Assembly: GCA_944989445.1 (NCBI GenBank)
Contig: CALYLW010000741.1
Coordinates: 62,001-126,000, forward strand
Length of the DNA: 64,000 bases
Reading direction: 5' to 3'
From: Ampullaceana balthica
Lineage: Eukaryota > Mollusca > Gastropoda > Lymnaeidae
Both the position numbers and the translations under genes were made by a program. Numbering within the stretch: the stretch's first letter is position 1; each line of letters opens with the position of its first letter. A model generated the notes under the pieces. That model was not told the DNA's origin, made no database searches, and saw nothing but the letters and a program-made list of their open reading frames with translations. Shown piece by piece: positions 23,450 to 35,739 of this stretch.

Positions 23450-23825
23450 TTAGGGGGGGGGGAAGCTATATGAATGCTTTTCTACAAATTAAATACCATA
23501 GTAGGTGCTATCAGTCATAGAATACAATGTTGTTTTGCCTAGAAAGGGAATTAGAACTACGGTAATTTCCACAGCTATAACCAATCAAAATACTTGGTTT
23601 ATTGAAAGGTCAAGTTTGATTCGTGAGAAATGCGGAATACCTATAAGTAAGTCAGAAAAATATTTATTTTTTAAAACTTGAATCAATTATGGTTACAAGG
23701 TTGGGTAATTTTCGATGTGTCAGGAAGTTATATTTATCTAAATTGTATCCTATCATCACATATTTCTTCCTTATGGCTTTACTACCGCGTTCCATTGAAA
23801 AAGTTAATAATAATTAACAGTGGTT

Positions 23826-24662
23826 TGTTACAACAGATAATAATAATAATAATAATTGATAATTTATATAGCGCTGTATCCCAGCAAGGAGCCGGGCTCA
23901 CAGCGCTTTACATGGAGATCATAACATACATATAATAATTAAATAACCATTCATACCATAATAACATCATAGAGGACAGTACATTACACATAAGCTTCGT
24001 TAATCATTAAAAGAAATGTTGTTTCATTCATTTTGTAAATACATTTTGAAAAGATGCGTCTTAAGTGCAGTCTTGAAGGACTTGGTAGCTGTAATACTAC
24101 GGATGCGTAATGGTAGAGAATTCCATTGTTTGGTTGCACAAAAAGAGAATGACCTTTTGCCAAAAGTTTTAGTTCGTGTCTAAGGAACACAGAGAATACG
24201 TGTGTCTGCAGAAGAGCGTAGCTGACGACTGGGTGAGTAGACCGACGGCAGTTCAGTAAGATAGGAAGGGGATGAGTCAGAAAAGGAGTTGCAACAGAGA
24301 ACAGCCAGTTTGTTATCAATTCGAGCTTGTATAGGTAGCCAATGAAGTGAGTAAAGTAGCGAGTAACATGGTCATGTTTTTTTGCCTTAAGAACTAGTCT
24401 GGCAGCTGAATTTTGAACTTTCTGTAGTTTTTCAATGCATTGTTTGGCGCACCTGACAGAAGAGAATTGCAATAATCAATACGAGCTAGAACAAGAGCAC
24501 AGACTAGAGTTTTTGTTGCAACTAACTGTTAAGTAATGACGGAATGAGCTGATCTGACGAATGTCGGTGTAGGCAGAGCGACAGATGTGATTGATGAAGT
24601 TGTTGGTAGACATGTTGTCAGAAATATGCATGATAAGAGAATGAGTGCGCCGAAGAAAAAAA
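23826..24662 (-). pseudogene. LINE RT C-terminus (CR1/L2-like) with AAT tail
   Basis: The minus strand reads through the end of a reverse transcriptase: ATKTLVCAL-type sequence in broken frames, then KQCIEKLQKVQNSAARLVLK, a conserved thumb-region motif of CR1/L2-type LINEs. Further pieces follow in shifted frames. The 3' UTR carries a hairpin-like block (tatagcgctgtatcccag ... cacagcgctttacat) and ends in an AAT array at about 23826-23855. The same 3' end occurs at 30748-31265. 5'-truncated and frameshifted. Confidence 0.85.
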
Positions 24663-24712
24663 TGCCTTCATTGACATCATTTATTCACAACAAATATTGA
24701 TTACGTCATTAG

Positions 24713-25537
24713 AACAGTTAATAAAATCGAAAGGAATGCCTTCAATGAGAGATTATTTGCTCAACATTGTTTGGAAAATGTATAGGACTATGATTGTTTA
24801 CTAATTCACACAGAAGTCCGTAGGTTATCAAAAAGTGAATATTTAAATCGATTTTATGCTCTCTTTGATTCAGTGTTGGAATCCATGGAAAGCATGATTT
24901 GGGAAATAAACTTTAAAAAATGACTTAAAATGATTTATTTGCCGGGAAAATAATTTGAATCAAAAGGTGAACAATAAAATCAATTCAAAACTAAAAGTGC
25001 AATATGTGCGTTTGTTGCAAACTTTTTTCTGTAAAATAAAATAATAACATTTTTTTTTAAAATTCGGGAAGAGGAGAATTTTCTGTTTCCAAATCTTTCG
25101 GAATTGCAAAATAGAGATGAAAATTTGCTTGCATACTGTCAACACTTAACGGCTCCTCATACAGTCTGAACCAAAGATTTGAAGACATTCATCACTTGGA
25201 TATTCCACACTGACATGTGAACCTTTTTCCACGTGGACAAACTCAGATCCCAAACACAGATGAATTCATACATGAGCAGTTTATTGAAATGTCTACAAAT
25301 GAGGAAATTAAACCAGTGTTTGAGCAAGGATACCACAATTTCTGGTTACAAAAACAGATCCCATTTTTATATCCTGCATTATGGGTTACTGTACAGAAGT
25401 TTTTGTCTGACCTCCCATCTTCCCATTTGGTAGAACTTGAATTTAGTGCCGTTATGAACCTCATCATAAAAAAACGACTAGAAATTAATGCTCCTTGCCA
25501 TTTGCAGTTGATACTAAAAAGATTGAGTCGGACATAA
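24713..25537 (+). pseudogene. hAT transposase C-terminal remnant (ZBED5/FAM200-like)
   Basis: The first part reads VNKIERNAFNERLFAQHC, then DYDCLLIHTEVRRLSK and LNRFYALFDSVLE, matching the region before the dimerisation domain of ZBED5/FAM200-type hAT transposases. After stops, 25217-25537 is open for 106 codons and contains EEIKPVFEQGYHNFWLQKQ and LSDLPSSHLVELEFSAV, the hAT C-terminal dimerisation motif. The usual Arg-Gly before FSAV is altered. Stops and frameshifts show it is inactive. Confidence 0.82.
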
Positions 25538-25781
25538 ATGCACTCAACATTCTTATCATTTTCATCCAAGTCATTAATTGTTTTAAATTTTATTTTAAAC
25601 AAAAGTTATAATTTCAATAAATACTTCTTCATCAAAATCTTGATTTTATGGAATATTAATTTTTGTACTATGCATTTATGTAGTTTTTTTTTCACTTGGA
25701 GGTCCGTGGGCATGTTTAGACTATAAAAGGGGTCCATAGGTAAAAAAAAATAATAATAGTTTGGGAACCACTGAGCTAAAG

Positions 25782-27840
25782 GTGATGGTATAAAGGGTTA
25801 AATATCTTTAGGTCCACGGCTTATAAAGCAAATCAGAAGACAGTAAAGAGTTCATATCGAACGTGTTAGAAAGTGCAATCAGTGACTAATGACGTTTTAA
25901 AATAGCGCTGCCCTGCCTCTAAAACACAATGGGTTAGACACGTAACTCGTTTCTCTAACGAAATGCGTCCCCGAATGAAGGGTTAACGATCGCCATAAAT
26001 TTCGATCGCCTTAAAGTCATTAAATAAAGCTTTCTTTAATAATCTAACAGAGGGATATACCCGCCCATCTAGATATGACTCCATTAACACCGTTTCTTTC
26101 CTTGCAATTTATTCATCTTTTAATTCCCCGTTCATGCTCTTAACTTAAACTTCCACTTTTTTTGTTAAAAGTTTAAATGCACACGAAATTATTTATGCAC
26201 TAATATAACATGTTCGTTAAACAAGCACAAAACATGGGAATAGTGCGCAATAGTACGGAATATTGGCGTTATTAGTTTAAAGAAATTGTATTTGGTTTAT
26301 TTATATGACATTTGTGTTATCTGTTCAGTATGGCATTGAAAAAGCACTTGCATTATAATAATAGAGGGCGTACAAGAGACATTCAATGCATAATGTAAGT
26401 TAATGATGTGTGTAGACGTAAAGCAGATCTCATCGACATCATTGAACCTGCAAATAACTTCAATCTTTTAACTGGTATGTTTATCGTATGTATGTGCTGT
26501 TCACATATGTTACTGAATACAGTTTATTTACATGTGCACCTGGACTTTTTAGTCCAGGTAAGAGAAATTAAACATGAAAACGTTATGGATGAAATAGAAA
26601 TTTGAGTATAGAAACAGAAAAAAATATGATGATGGTTGTTGAACAAACTTTTTGTCAGGTAACAGAAAGGTATGCCAACTATTTTCTAGATAACTTCGAC
26701 TTGACGTCATACAGTTAGTGTTCAATTACAAATTCTTGATCTCATAATCTATTAAACAAATATCCGACAATTCAAGAGAGATAAACAAGTAACAGGTAGA
26801 AAGCGCTGTAATTCAACCCTTTAATTTTCTACAGATGTGAGCCGAACAATTTCAAGAATGTGGACGTCTATAATCTTATCTTTAATTTAAGAATGGAAAA
26901 AAAAATTAATCGAAATTTAAAATCTACCGACGACCTGCTAGTATGTTATTGATATTTTTAAAAATTCATTTTAAAATTGTATCTATTTATTTTGAGTTCT
27001 TATTAAACAATTTTTGGTCTCGAGCGCCAAGTCCGATATTTTCCATGCTCCTCAAGCGAGGAAGAAAAAGGTCAAGGTCCCGTCGTATTTTCAAGAAAGG
27101 CATTTCTGGTAAAACCTCAGACATTAAACGGGTTTTTAAGAAACTGAATTATATACATTCCATTAGTTTAATATTTGTTTTCGGTTGTAATATGCATGCT
27201 CCTTAAAGCATTTTTTGTAAATATCACAGATGATTCACATTTAATGTAATACACCGCAGTACGAACGTGGTGTTTGGATTGAATGTGTTAAAAGCACATA
27301 GCGAGCCACCATCATTTTCAAAACGATCAGGAATTCGACTCAAAAGGCAAGGGTTTTATTTCCATTACATTTATATTTTTCCCCCCAATAAGATAAAGAG
27401 ACCAGAGAATGCCTGTACACAATTGTTTCATATAAAGGGAGATAACTAAAGGAAGATAACTCTCATACGTGACCTCCACACAAATAACATTTTTAATAAT
27501 TCAATTTATAAGAGTTGTATGAAATTTTATCACTTTTTCTGCTGAATAATTTTTCACAAGACATAACTGCTCTGAATTATGTCATTAAAAAACACCACAC
27601 AGAAAGCCTCGGCCTTCAAGTTCAAGTTGGCGATGTACATTACAACTGTTACAGGCTTAAATAGAAACTTAATAAAACCGGATAATTATTTTCTATATAA
27701 ATAGTCTTCTAGTGTGACGTTAAGACAATGAGAAGACTAGAGTAATTTATAAACTAATTACAAAGCTCAGTGACACATACAACCGACAAAGGACAAAAAT
27801 AATTTAAAGATCATTAGTGCATATATCCTCTGCTATCCAT
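25782..27840. other. intergenic, no gene seen
   Basis: AT-rich sequence between the two ligand genes. No convincing exon, transposon end or RNA gene was found on either strand. Confidence 0.45.
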
Positions 27841-27850
27841 CAATTGATAC

Positions 27851-28385
27851 TTACAAACTACACAAGTCATTTAACCCATTGTAGCCTCATATTTATAAAC
27901 TACATCGGTCTTTTAACCCATTCTAACCTCATATTTATAAACTACATCGGTCATTTAACCCATTCTAGCCTCATATTTATGAACTACATCGGTCATTTAA
28001 CCCATTCTAGCCTAATATTTATAAACTACATTGGTCATTTAACCCATTCTAGCCTCATATTTTTAAACTACATCAGTCATTTAACCATTCTAGCCTCATA
28101 TTTTTAAACTACATCAGTCATTTAACCATTCTAGCCTCATATTTATAAACTACATCAGTCATTTAACCATTCTAGCCTCATATTTTTAAACGACATCAGT
28201 CATTTAACCCATTCTAGCCTCATATTTATAAACTACATCAGTCATTTAACCATTCTAGCCTCATATTTATAAACTACATCAGTCATTTAACCATTCTAGC
28301 CTCATATTTATAAACTACATCAGTCATTTAACCATTCTAGCCTCATATTTTTAAACGACATCAGTCATTTAACCATTCTAGCCTC
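27851..28385. repeat. minisatellite, ~42-bp unit, ~13 copies
   Basis: Direct repeats of a unit built from cattctagcctcatattta and taaactacatcagtcattta. Units differ by single substitutions and by an indel at ttaacc/ttaaccc. There are no spacers between units. Confidence 0.93.
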
Positions 28386-29390
28386 GTACCTTCAAAAGAA
28401 GAACACAATCACAATACAAACAATGGTAATTTGTGCTCATTGGAATATACATATAACAGCAAAATAATAAATACTAAACACACTTACGTGTATTTTTTCA
28501 GTAGCAATAACATACACTGTGTAGCAATTCAAAGATCATTTAACGAGAAACATGAAACGTCATCAAATGATTTCAAAATGTTCACATCCAATTCGAGGTG
28601 GGGTCACACCAAAACATGGAATGCACAAGACTTAAAAATGTGCTTTCATAATAAAGCAAATGTTTTAGCAACTAGAAATGACCCTCATTGGTTATGATGT
28701 AGGCTGTTGGTATTTAAAGCATCGCCTATGATATTTAAGTTAATGAAGCACAGTTGCGATTTAGAAAATAATACATAGAAAATATTTTCAAATGTATTGA
28801 ATAGCCCCGTGCATACTAAAAAGTTAAATTGGTAGAGAGCCTCCAAAAACCAATCGAAGCAATTAGTTTAAGGAAATTATTCACTCAGAAAAATGACGTA
28901 ACATAAAAATAATGGTGCAATACACAACTTCCAGACACCGACGAATGATGAAGTATATAATAAAATCTTCCCTTCTAATTTTGGTTAGTGTCTTGAAATT
29001 GTCATTTAGTTAGGGATTAATCAACAGGGATAAAAATGAACATTTCTCAATAAAGTCACATTTAAAACTACTTCACTGTGTTGTTCATAAAAGAATTGTA
29101 CTTTATATCCATTATTAATACATGTCTGTAACTATATTTTTTCTCTAAATTAAAAAAAAATTAGCGGTATCTAAAAATGATTTATTGTAATGATAATCAA
29201 TAATCACAAATCACAAAGTCAGAAGTTATTTGTTGTTTTCTCATTGGTTGTCAAAAGTTGAGTGAAGTAAGCGGCTGCGTGACTGGCCAACTCTAAAGTT
29301 GTAAACCAGAGACACTTTGTACCACGCCTTCAAGTACGCAACATTAATTGTTCCATTGTTGCAAAATTTAGGACTAGGATTTACATTTTT
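28386..29390. other. intergenic, no gene seen
   Basis: An 88-codon open stretch at 28431-28697 has no recognisable motif or splice context. Nothing else was supported. Confidence 0.4.
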
Positions 29391-29398
29391 GTTGTGAA

Positions 29399-29578
29399 CA
29401 GAGGCATCACTAGGTGGGTGCGGGAGTTCGGGCCGCATCGATTGGCACCAAAACATAAAATTATGTATTCTTCTGTTGTTTGGGACTGGCAGACTCGGGG
29501 GAGGTCTTTGGGGTAGTCGTGAGGGGTTGATACAATGAGCTACCGCACTGGGTGACACCAAACCTAGTGACGCCTCTG
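29399..29578. mobile_element. hAT MITE
   Basis: Ends CAGAGGCATCACTAGGT and ACCTAGTGACGCCTCTG-like (aacctagtgacgcctctg) are inverted repeats. Flanks GTTGTGAA and GTTGAGGA agree at 6 of 8 bases. Its right end matches the right end of the large element 31455-35120. Confidence 0.75.
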
Positions 29579-29891
29579 GTTGAGGAGAATAAAGAATAGA
29601 TTGATCAAGAAAATTAACATGAGGTGTATGATTTAAATATACCACTGGGACGCAAAACTTAATTTTAGAACGATTTATCTGTAGTTGACTGCTTCCTTTA
29701 GGGGTGAATGATCTATATATATATCATTCACCAAAGTGAGTATGTGCATATAAGCATGACGAGTGACCCTCGCTGGGATCAACTAATCACAGTTAACGGT
29801 TGGCCAGCAAAAGTAGTTGAGGGGTGGGGCATGTCTTGAGACCAGCAAAGCTTTTTGCATTCACTTTCGTTGTTCCCTCACAGAGTACATG

Positions 29892-29963
29892 TATTTCGTA
29901 GTGTATTGGTTATTACATCCGATTGAAATGCGGAACATCTTAGTTTCAAGCCCCAGCGGGAAC
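29892..29963 (+). pseudogene. tRNA-like relic
   Basis: Contains a box-A-like TAGTGTATTGG, a possible anticodon arm with loop TTGAAAT, and a box-B-like AGTTTCAAGCC at tRNA spacing. The acceptor and T stems pair poorly, so it is at best a tRNA pseudogene or SINE head. Confidence 0.3.
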
Positions 29964-30198
29964 ATTTTTATTTTAATTTTTTTTAAATGTTTATCCCCGT
30001 TCTTTTCCCACTTTCTTAGCGAACATAAACACAACTGCGCACGCATTTCACGAAAAAAAAAGCTTCGACAATGTTATACCAATTAATTCATTAGGTAACT
30101 GTCTGTTTATATCGGTCGCATATTTCTGGGAAATGATCATAGACAAAGTTATTGCTCTCCAACTTGGCAACATGGCTGTAATATTTTTGTCTTAACAT

Positions 30199-30369
30199 GT
30201 GGATAGCTTCGGCGACGAGCTCTCCGTTGTTCTCAATGACGGAAACGTAGTCATACACTCTCCTCAACAATACGCTCAGTACATGAATACTTCAGGAGTA
30301 TATGGTGGTGAAGCAGAAATTGTCGTAATGTCCAAAATACTTCCCAAAAATGCTCCAACTTTCACTCGC
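30199..30369 (+). pseudogene. OTU-like protease fragment
   Basis: The open stretch encodes GDELSVVLNDGNVVIHS then YMNTSGVYGGEAEIVVMSKI. This pattern resembles the middle of OTU-like cysteine protease domains (a WGG/YGGE-type segment before a hydrophobic strand), which occur in host genes and in several transposon types. No catalytic Cys or His can be placed, and the frame soon enters low-complexity sequence. It is probably a transposon-derived fragment. Confidence 0.4.
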
Positions 30370-30747
30370 ATTGTTCCCATTTGTTCGTGCTACTGTTTGT
30401 GTCCGTCCCCCCCCCCGTTTCTTTGCACTATCTACGAGCAAGTCTGCGGTGTATGCTACGCCGCGGGTCGTATCTAGTATTATATATTATATTTTGCCTG
30501 ATTATTAGGCTACGGTTGGTGTATTGCTAAAACTACTTGATTTTTCGATCGTTTTAAATTTTATCCTGTTTAATACTTTAATTAAGGCAATTTTAGGTCT
30601 TATAAGAACAGTTGACCCTGAATAAATAGTTCACTTTATTGTTTCGTGCACATTTTAAGAAAGTGTGAGATGGCTGTTCATAAAAGGCGTCATTAGACTG
30701 GCTAAATATTAGACCATTTACATTTGTAAATCACCCCATGCACAGGT

Positions 30748-31265
30748 TTAATAATAATAATAAATTGATTATTTATATAGCGCTGTATCCCAGTAAGGAA
30801 CTGGGCTCACAGCGCTTTACATGAAAGAATAACATACTTATAAGTATTAAATTAACATTCATATCACAACAAACACACACAATTACAATACATTATACAT
30901 AAACTACGTTAATCATTTACAAGAAATGTTGTTTCATCAATTTAAAAAATAAATTTTGAAAAGATGTGTCTTAAGTGCAGTCTTGAAGGACTTGGTTGTT
31001 TGAATACTACGTATGTGTAATGGTAGAGAATTCCATTGTTTGGCTGCACAAAAAGAGAACGACCTTTCACCAAACGTTTTGGTGCGTGTCGTAGGAACAG
31101 AGAGAACGCGTGTGTCTGCAGAAGATCTTAGCTTGCGAGTGGGTGAGTAGACCGACAAAAGTTCATTAAGATACGATGGGCATGAGTCCGAAAAGAAATT
31201 GTGACAGAGAACGGCCAGTTTGTAATCAATACGGGCTTGTATAGGCAGCCAATGAAGTGAGCGAA
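30748..31265 (-). pseudogene. LINE RT C-terminus, second copy
   Basis: The minus strand encodes RKLRSSADTRVLSVP, then FGERSFSFCAAKQWNSLP and SFKTALKTHLFK, the C-terminal tail of a CR1/L2-like reverse transcriptase, with an intact frame over its last 73 codons. The 3' UTR has the same tatagcgctgtatcccag block and an AAT tail (about 30750-30765) as 23826-24662. 5'-truncated. Confidence 0.87.
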
Positions 31266-31679
31266 GAAGTTTACCCGATCATCCATACACAGGACAAACA
31301 GATTAGCCCCATGCCCAACATGACAAATACATTAACCAACAACCAGTTAAAGCGTGTTTTTTTTAATTCGTCAACCTGGTTCCTTCTTTTACTTTACCCG
31401 AGGATGCTGCCATTAACCTCACCCCTTAAACAGTATATGATTAATACTCTTCAGCAGTGGCGTCACAAGGGGGGGCAAGGGGGCGGGCCGCCCCGGGTAT
31501 TCCCACCTCCACCACAGTGGGGTGGGGGGATACAATTTTTGTCCCCCCCCCCAAAAAAAAATATCAAAAGATGGGTTTTCTTTGTTGATGCTTTTCTTGA
31601 GGAAAATTATGATTTCAATGTCTTTGAGTTAATATTTTGTTATATATGTATTTATTAAAGGCGCGAAAGCATAGATATC

Positions 31680-31790
31680 CATGTTTATATACAGGTAGGC
31701 CTCCGGTTACGACGGTCCCATCCCGACTTACGCTGTTTCGTGGTTACGAACGCGCCCCCATAAAGAATAATATGACGCGTTATTCCGTAT
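31680..31790. repeat. short repeat, gtaggcctccggttacgac block
   Basis: A GC-richer block with cggttacgacggtccca and a partly inverted tggttacgaacgc. It looks like one end of a MITE, but its second end was not found. Confidence 0.3.
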
Positions 31791-32013
31791 TTTAAAATAT
31801 TTTTTAAATATTTTTTTTCATGAGGTAATGAATTGTTTTCTCTATTTTAAATAACAAAAATTATTGAAAAATATGTATGATTATTATTTCAACCTACATT
31901 TTTCGTTTACGAACTATGTAAATGGCAAATTTTCAATCAAGTCAATAAAGCTGAGTAAGCTTACCAGTTCCTTTTCAATGCTCATTAGAGAGGGCATATT
32001 CAGTCTTTTTTTA

Positions 32014-33430
32014 ACCACGTTTTATTACCTCGCTTTCGTTCCTGTGGATTTGTTTGTCTGTCCACAATTTTTCAAATCTGCCAACGTAAAATTAAAGCCT
32101 TTCTAATGGTCCTAGAGATCTCAAAATTTTATAACAGATAGATCTTGGATGACAATGCATTGCATCAAAATTTCAGATCGATCGAATATATCGTTATTAA
32201 ATTATTTAACTTTTTAGCTTATCTATATATAAGCATATGTACCGTCTGCTTTTCTTGACATCCATGAGTCCACCCCGTGACTACATCACCGTGTTTTTAA
32301 AACGTTGGGCGGGCGCTAATGAGGTGTTTGGTATTAAAAAATAGAGGTAAAAAAATATTTTTAAAAACAATGTTTTTGTAAGTGGACTAAAAAGAATAAA
32401 ATAAATAGAGGTAAAAAAAAGATCTTTAAAACCACGTTTTTATAAGTGTACTAAAAATAAGAAATAATTTAAAATTAATAATAATTACTTTCATATAATA
32501 TGACTAAAAACGTGGGCTGGTGTTTGGTATAAAAATTAAAGATTTATAATTAAGAAGGCAAAAAAGATATTTATAAGCGAGAGAATGAGTGAACTTCATA
32601 TGTAAAACCTCATAAGCGCCCGCCCCACGTTTTAAATTATTTTCTTATTTTTAGTACACTTATAAAAACGTGGTTTTTAAAAATCTTTTTTTTTACCTCT
32701 GTTTATTACCACGTTTTTATTAACTTGCTTTTATGTCCACTATTTTTCAAATCTGCCAACGTAAAATTGAACCATTTATGATCGTCCTAGAGATCTGATC
32801 TTTACCACAGATAGATCTTGGATGACAATGCATTGTATTAAAATTTCAGATCGATCGAATGTACCGTTATTAAATTATTGAACTTTTAGTTTATCTATAT
32901 ATAAGCATCTGTACCGTCTGCTTTTGTTGACATTCATGAGTTCACCCCTTGACCCCATCACCGTGTTCTTTAAAAATTGGGCGGGCGCTAATGAGGTGTT
33001 TGGTAAAATAAATAGAGGTAAAAAAATATTTTTTAAAAACCAGGTTGTTACAAGTGGACTAAAAAGAATAAAATAAATAGAAGTAAAAATAAGATTTTTT
33101 TAACCACGTTTTTATAAGTGGACTAAAAATAAGAAAATAATTTAAAACTTATAAGTTCAAGTACTTTGATTTAATATGACTAAAAACGTGGGGCGAGTGT
33201 TTGGTATAAAAATTAAAGATTTCTAATTTAGAAGGCAAAGGAGAGATCCATAAGTGAGAGAATGAGTGAACCGCATATGTTAAACCTCATAAGCGCCCGC
33301 CCCACGTTTTTAGTCATATTAAATGAAAGTACTTGAACTTATAAGTTTTAAATTATTTTCTTCTTTTTTGTCCACTTATAAAAACGTGGTTTTTAAAAAT
33401 CTTATTTTTACTTCTATTTATTGTCCCATG
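32014..33430. repeat. tandem duplication (~700-bp units) with inverted arms
   Basis: Unit 1 (32014 to about 32703) and unit 2 (32706 to about 33430) share, in order, tttttcaaatctgccaacgt, tcagatcgatcgaat, aagcat.tgtaccgtctgc and gggcgggcgctaatgaggtg. In each unit a block running through ccacgtttttataagtg is followed by its reverse complement. In unit 2 the arms are about 33075-33197 and 33296-33422, long enough for a stable foldback. The core tcagatcgatcgaatgtacc is related to family C. Confidence 0.8.
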
Positions 33431-33439
33431 CAAATTCTA

Positions 33440-34600
33440 ACTCATCATATATTCTTTTCAACTTTGAAAAGGATCGCTCTCAGCTGCAGTTTGGTGTCAT
33501 CATTGAAAGATAGATGCGAAGTGCGATGTGTGCATTTGTAAAGGACTGTGTGAAATATAGCTCATTCAAAAGCAGCAAAAATTTTTAGCTCTGTGCACGT
33601 TTTTTGAGTTTCGCTTTGTGCTACTTCCTTTTCCTTACCCTGAGCCTGGGGCTGGACAATAACTTTTTAAAGAGTTCTGAAAATAGGACTAATTCTGAAG
33701 GTAAGCAGTCTTCGAAATCACTTGAATGTTCTTCCATTAACTTGACTGCTGCCCATCGGGTGGCGAAATTGCTCTCAGTTAGGTTTGTAAGAAAGCCAAA
33801 TTTCTCATGGATGTCTTTATATGCGCCTAACCGATGTTGTAGGGCTTAAGAAAGTTTGTCAATGATTACCAGAAATACCTCAATCATGAATATTTGTCTC
33901 GAGGAGAATACTGTTTTGTTGATGTCCCTTTATCAAACTGACGCTTTCTTTTTTGTTTGATAGTATTGAAGATTGTTTACACTGTTTTGACCACGGACTT
34001 TTCCTTTCCTTTGTCTTCATGGGAATCAAATTATGAATGCTATTTTTTTAACAAACTCAATGAGAGACTTCCTTTCTAAAATTGTTTCCCAAATTTCAAG
34101 TAAAATAGTGACTTCCAGTTGTTCAATTTCCTTTAGAAATCCTTCTTCTTCAGTCGACAGTCACATGGCTGATTTTCATTTGTTGCTAATTCTTACAGTG
34201 CTGCGATATTCTCATGGTATGAGTTATTAACAGACCTTACAGCATCATGTCAGGCTGACCATCTTGTGTCAGACAAAGGCTTGTAACATGTATCAATTTC
34301 ATGTGTTTTTGAAGTACCTGTAAACTATGAGTAAATGCAACAAGCCGGGTATAAAGATTTTGCAGAAGACAAAAAAATCTGACCGCAGCAGGACAACCTG
34401 CTGCTCTTTTACCAACCAAATTAAAGGAATGAACTGTACACGGTACATAATGAGCATCAATGCACTTCTCACGAAGAATAGCCTGGTTTCCGTTATACTT
34501 CCTACTCATTTGCAGCATTGCCGTATGACTGTCCAAGGCATTTTCAGGGATTCGTACAAACATAATGGCCTGCATCTTTATTATACACTATAATTTAGAA
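33440..34600 (-). pseudogene. hAT transposase remnant (ZMYM1/DUF4371-like)
   Basis: The best block (34575-34237) reads SRKYNGNQAIL, then VPCTVHSFNLVGKRAA, then FFCLLQNLYTRLVA and TQDGQPDM. It follows the order SGKYNG...PC..HSLNLV...FF..LQ.LY found in ZMYM1/DUF4371-type hAT transposases. Stops and shifts break the remainder toward 33440. It is not functional and belongs to the element whose ends are 31455 and 35120. Confidence 0.75.
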
Positions 34601-35128
34601 TAAGTTTGGGAGCCCTTAAATTATTAGGAGCTTTAGCCCGTTCAGCACCCCCATTTTAATCCGCCATGGGGGGGTCCACGCATCTGTGACGATGTGGTAC
34701 GAGGAGGGGGGTGTTTGAGAAATGTGAAGTCACATCAAAAACGCGAAACTTTAAATAAAAGTTCCACTTACATATGTGATTGTTTATCATTTATTTAATT
34801 ACATTTGCAATGACTTCCCCTGTGTTACGATATTAGAGTGCAGACTTATCCTAAATACATATTTAAATGAAAAAATAATAATTTGCAACATGCTAATTTT
34901 TATTGAGAAAATACGACTTGGGGGGGGGGTGTCAAAGCTTTGTGACGTCATATCGTAAAACAGGGGTGGGGTATAATTTTTTGTGACAAAGTATGACGCT
35001 GGGGGGGGGGTAAAAATCGGCAACCTCGCGTGACGTCATTTATGGACGGCCCCTTCAGTCGTGAAGGGGTGACACCATGAGCTACCACCCCGGGTGACAC
35101 CAACCCTAGTGACGCCTCTGCTCTTCAT

Positions 35129-35735
35129 ATATAATACAATGTGTTGTTAAAAATTGATAAACAGGTATTATTACGCTGCGGAAAGTTCTAAGGCGTGGTG
35201 GTGTCCTGAACGAAAATTCAACATGTCGTCCATTAATATATGGACTACCCTCCCCCCTATTATTCGCTGACCTTCAGGAGGACATTCTCGTCTGTCGTTG
35301 TGTAACAGCAGATGTAATTACATTACCAATCTTCTATCTAAAGACGATGAGTACAATTACTTATCTTGCACCTGGGAAAAGTGCTTCTTCTCCCGTCTTA
35401 AAAATACCTCTCCGCGACAACAAACTAGAAAAACGTGTATTTTCTAAAAGATATTGTCAAAACGAAATTAAGATTTCAAAAAGAAAGTAATACAAACAGT
35501 GTTTTTATTTTCATTCATTTCATTTTATTATTTCTTTGAACTTTAGACAAGCACAGATTTTATTAACAGCTTTTTTCTGCAAATCGAATTTTGTTACTAC
35601 GATTCTTAAGTTAATTATTAGAAACAAAAGAAATGTAGTACAGTTACGTGGACAAAATATAAGTAATCACTGTGTGTATTTGAATAATGCGCTAAAACTT
35701 GGCATTGATTCTACAATTGTGGGTTTTCAGTTTAC
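35129..35735. other. intergenic, no gene seen
   Basis: Nothing supported beyond AT-rich sequence leading into the minisatellite. Confidence 0.4.
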
Positions 35736-35739
35736 AAGT

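Larger units (their letters stand above)
22850..25773 (+). mobile_element. hAT transposon, ZBED5-type, 2.9 kb
   Basis: Terminal CAGTGGTTCCC and GGGAACCACTG are inverted repeats. Flanks ATCTAAAG (22842-22849) and AGCTAAAG (25774-25781) form an 8-bp duplication with one mismatch. Inside are transposase remnants on the plus strand, a family B Helitron and a LINE 3' end, so the element is nested and inactive. Confidence 0.88.
31455..35120. mobile_element. hAT transposon, ZMYM1/DUF4371-type, 3.7 kb
   Basis: Left end cagtggcgtcac and right end tagtgacgcctctg are imperfect inverted repeats. Flanks CTCTTCAG (31447-31454) and CTCTTCAT (35121-35128) match at 7 of 8 bases. A decayed transposase lies on the minus strand at 33440-34600, and a duplicated foldback sequence lies at 32014-33430. 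A gacgtcatttatggacggcc block near 35025-35055 suggests that another TIR element once landed near the right end. Confidence 0.75.

Noticed and set aside
27851..28385. CRISPR-like array
   Set aside because: The repeats are contiguous with no unique spacers, and the genome is eukaryotic; it is a minisatellite.
29892..29963. Functional tRNA-Phe
   Set aside because: The anticodon loop would fit GAA, but the acceptor and T stems do not pair adequately.
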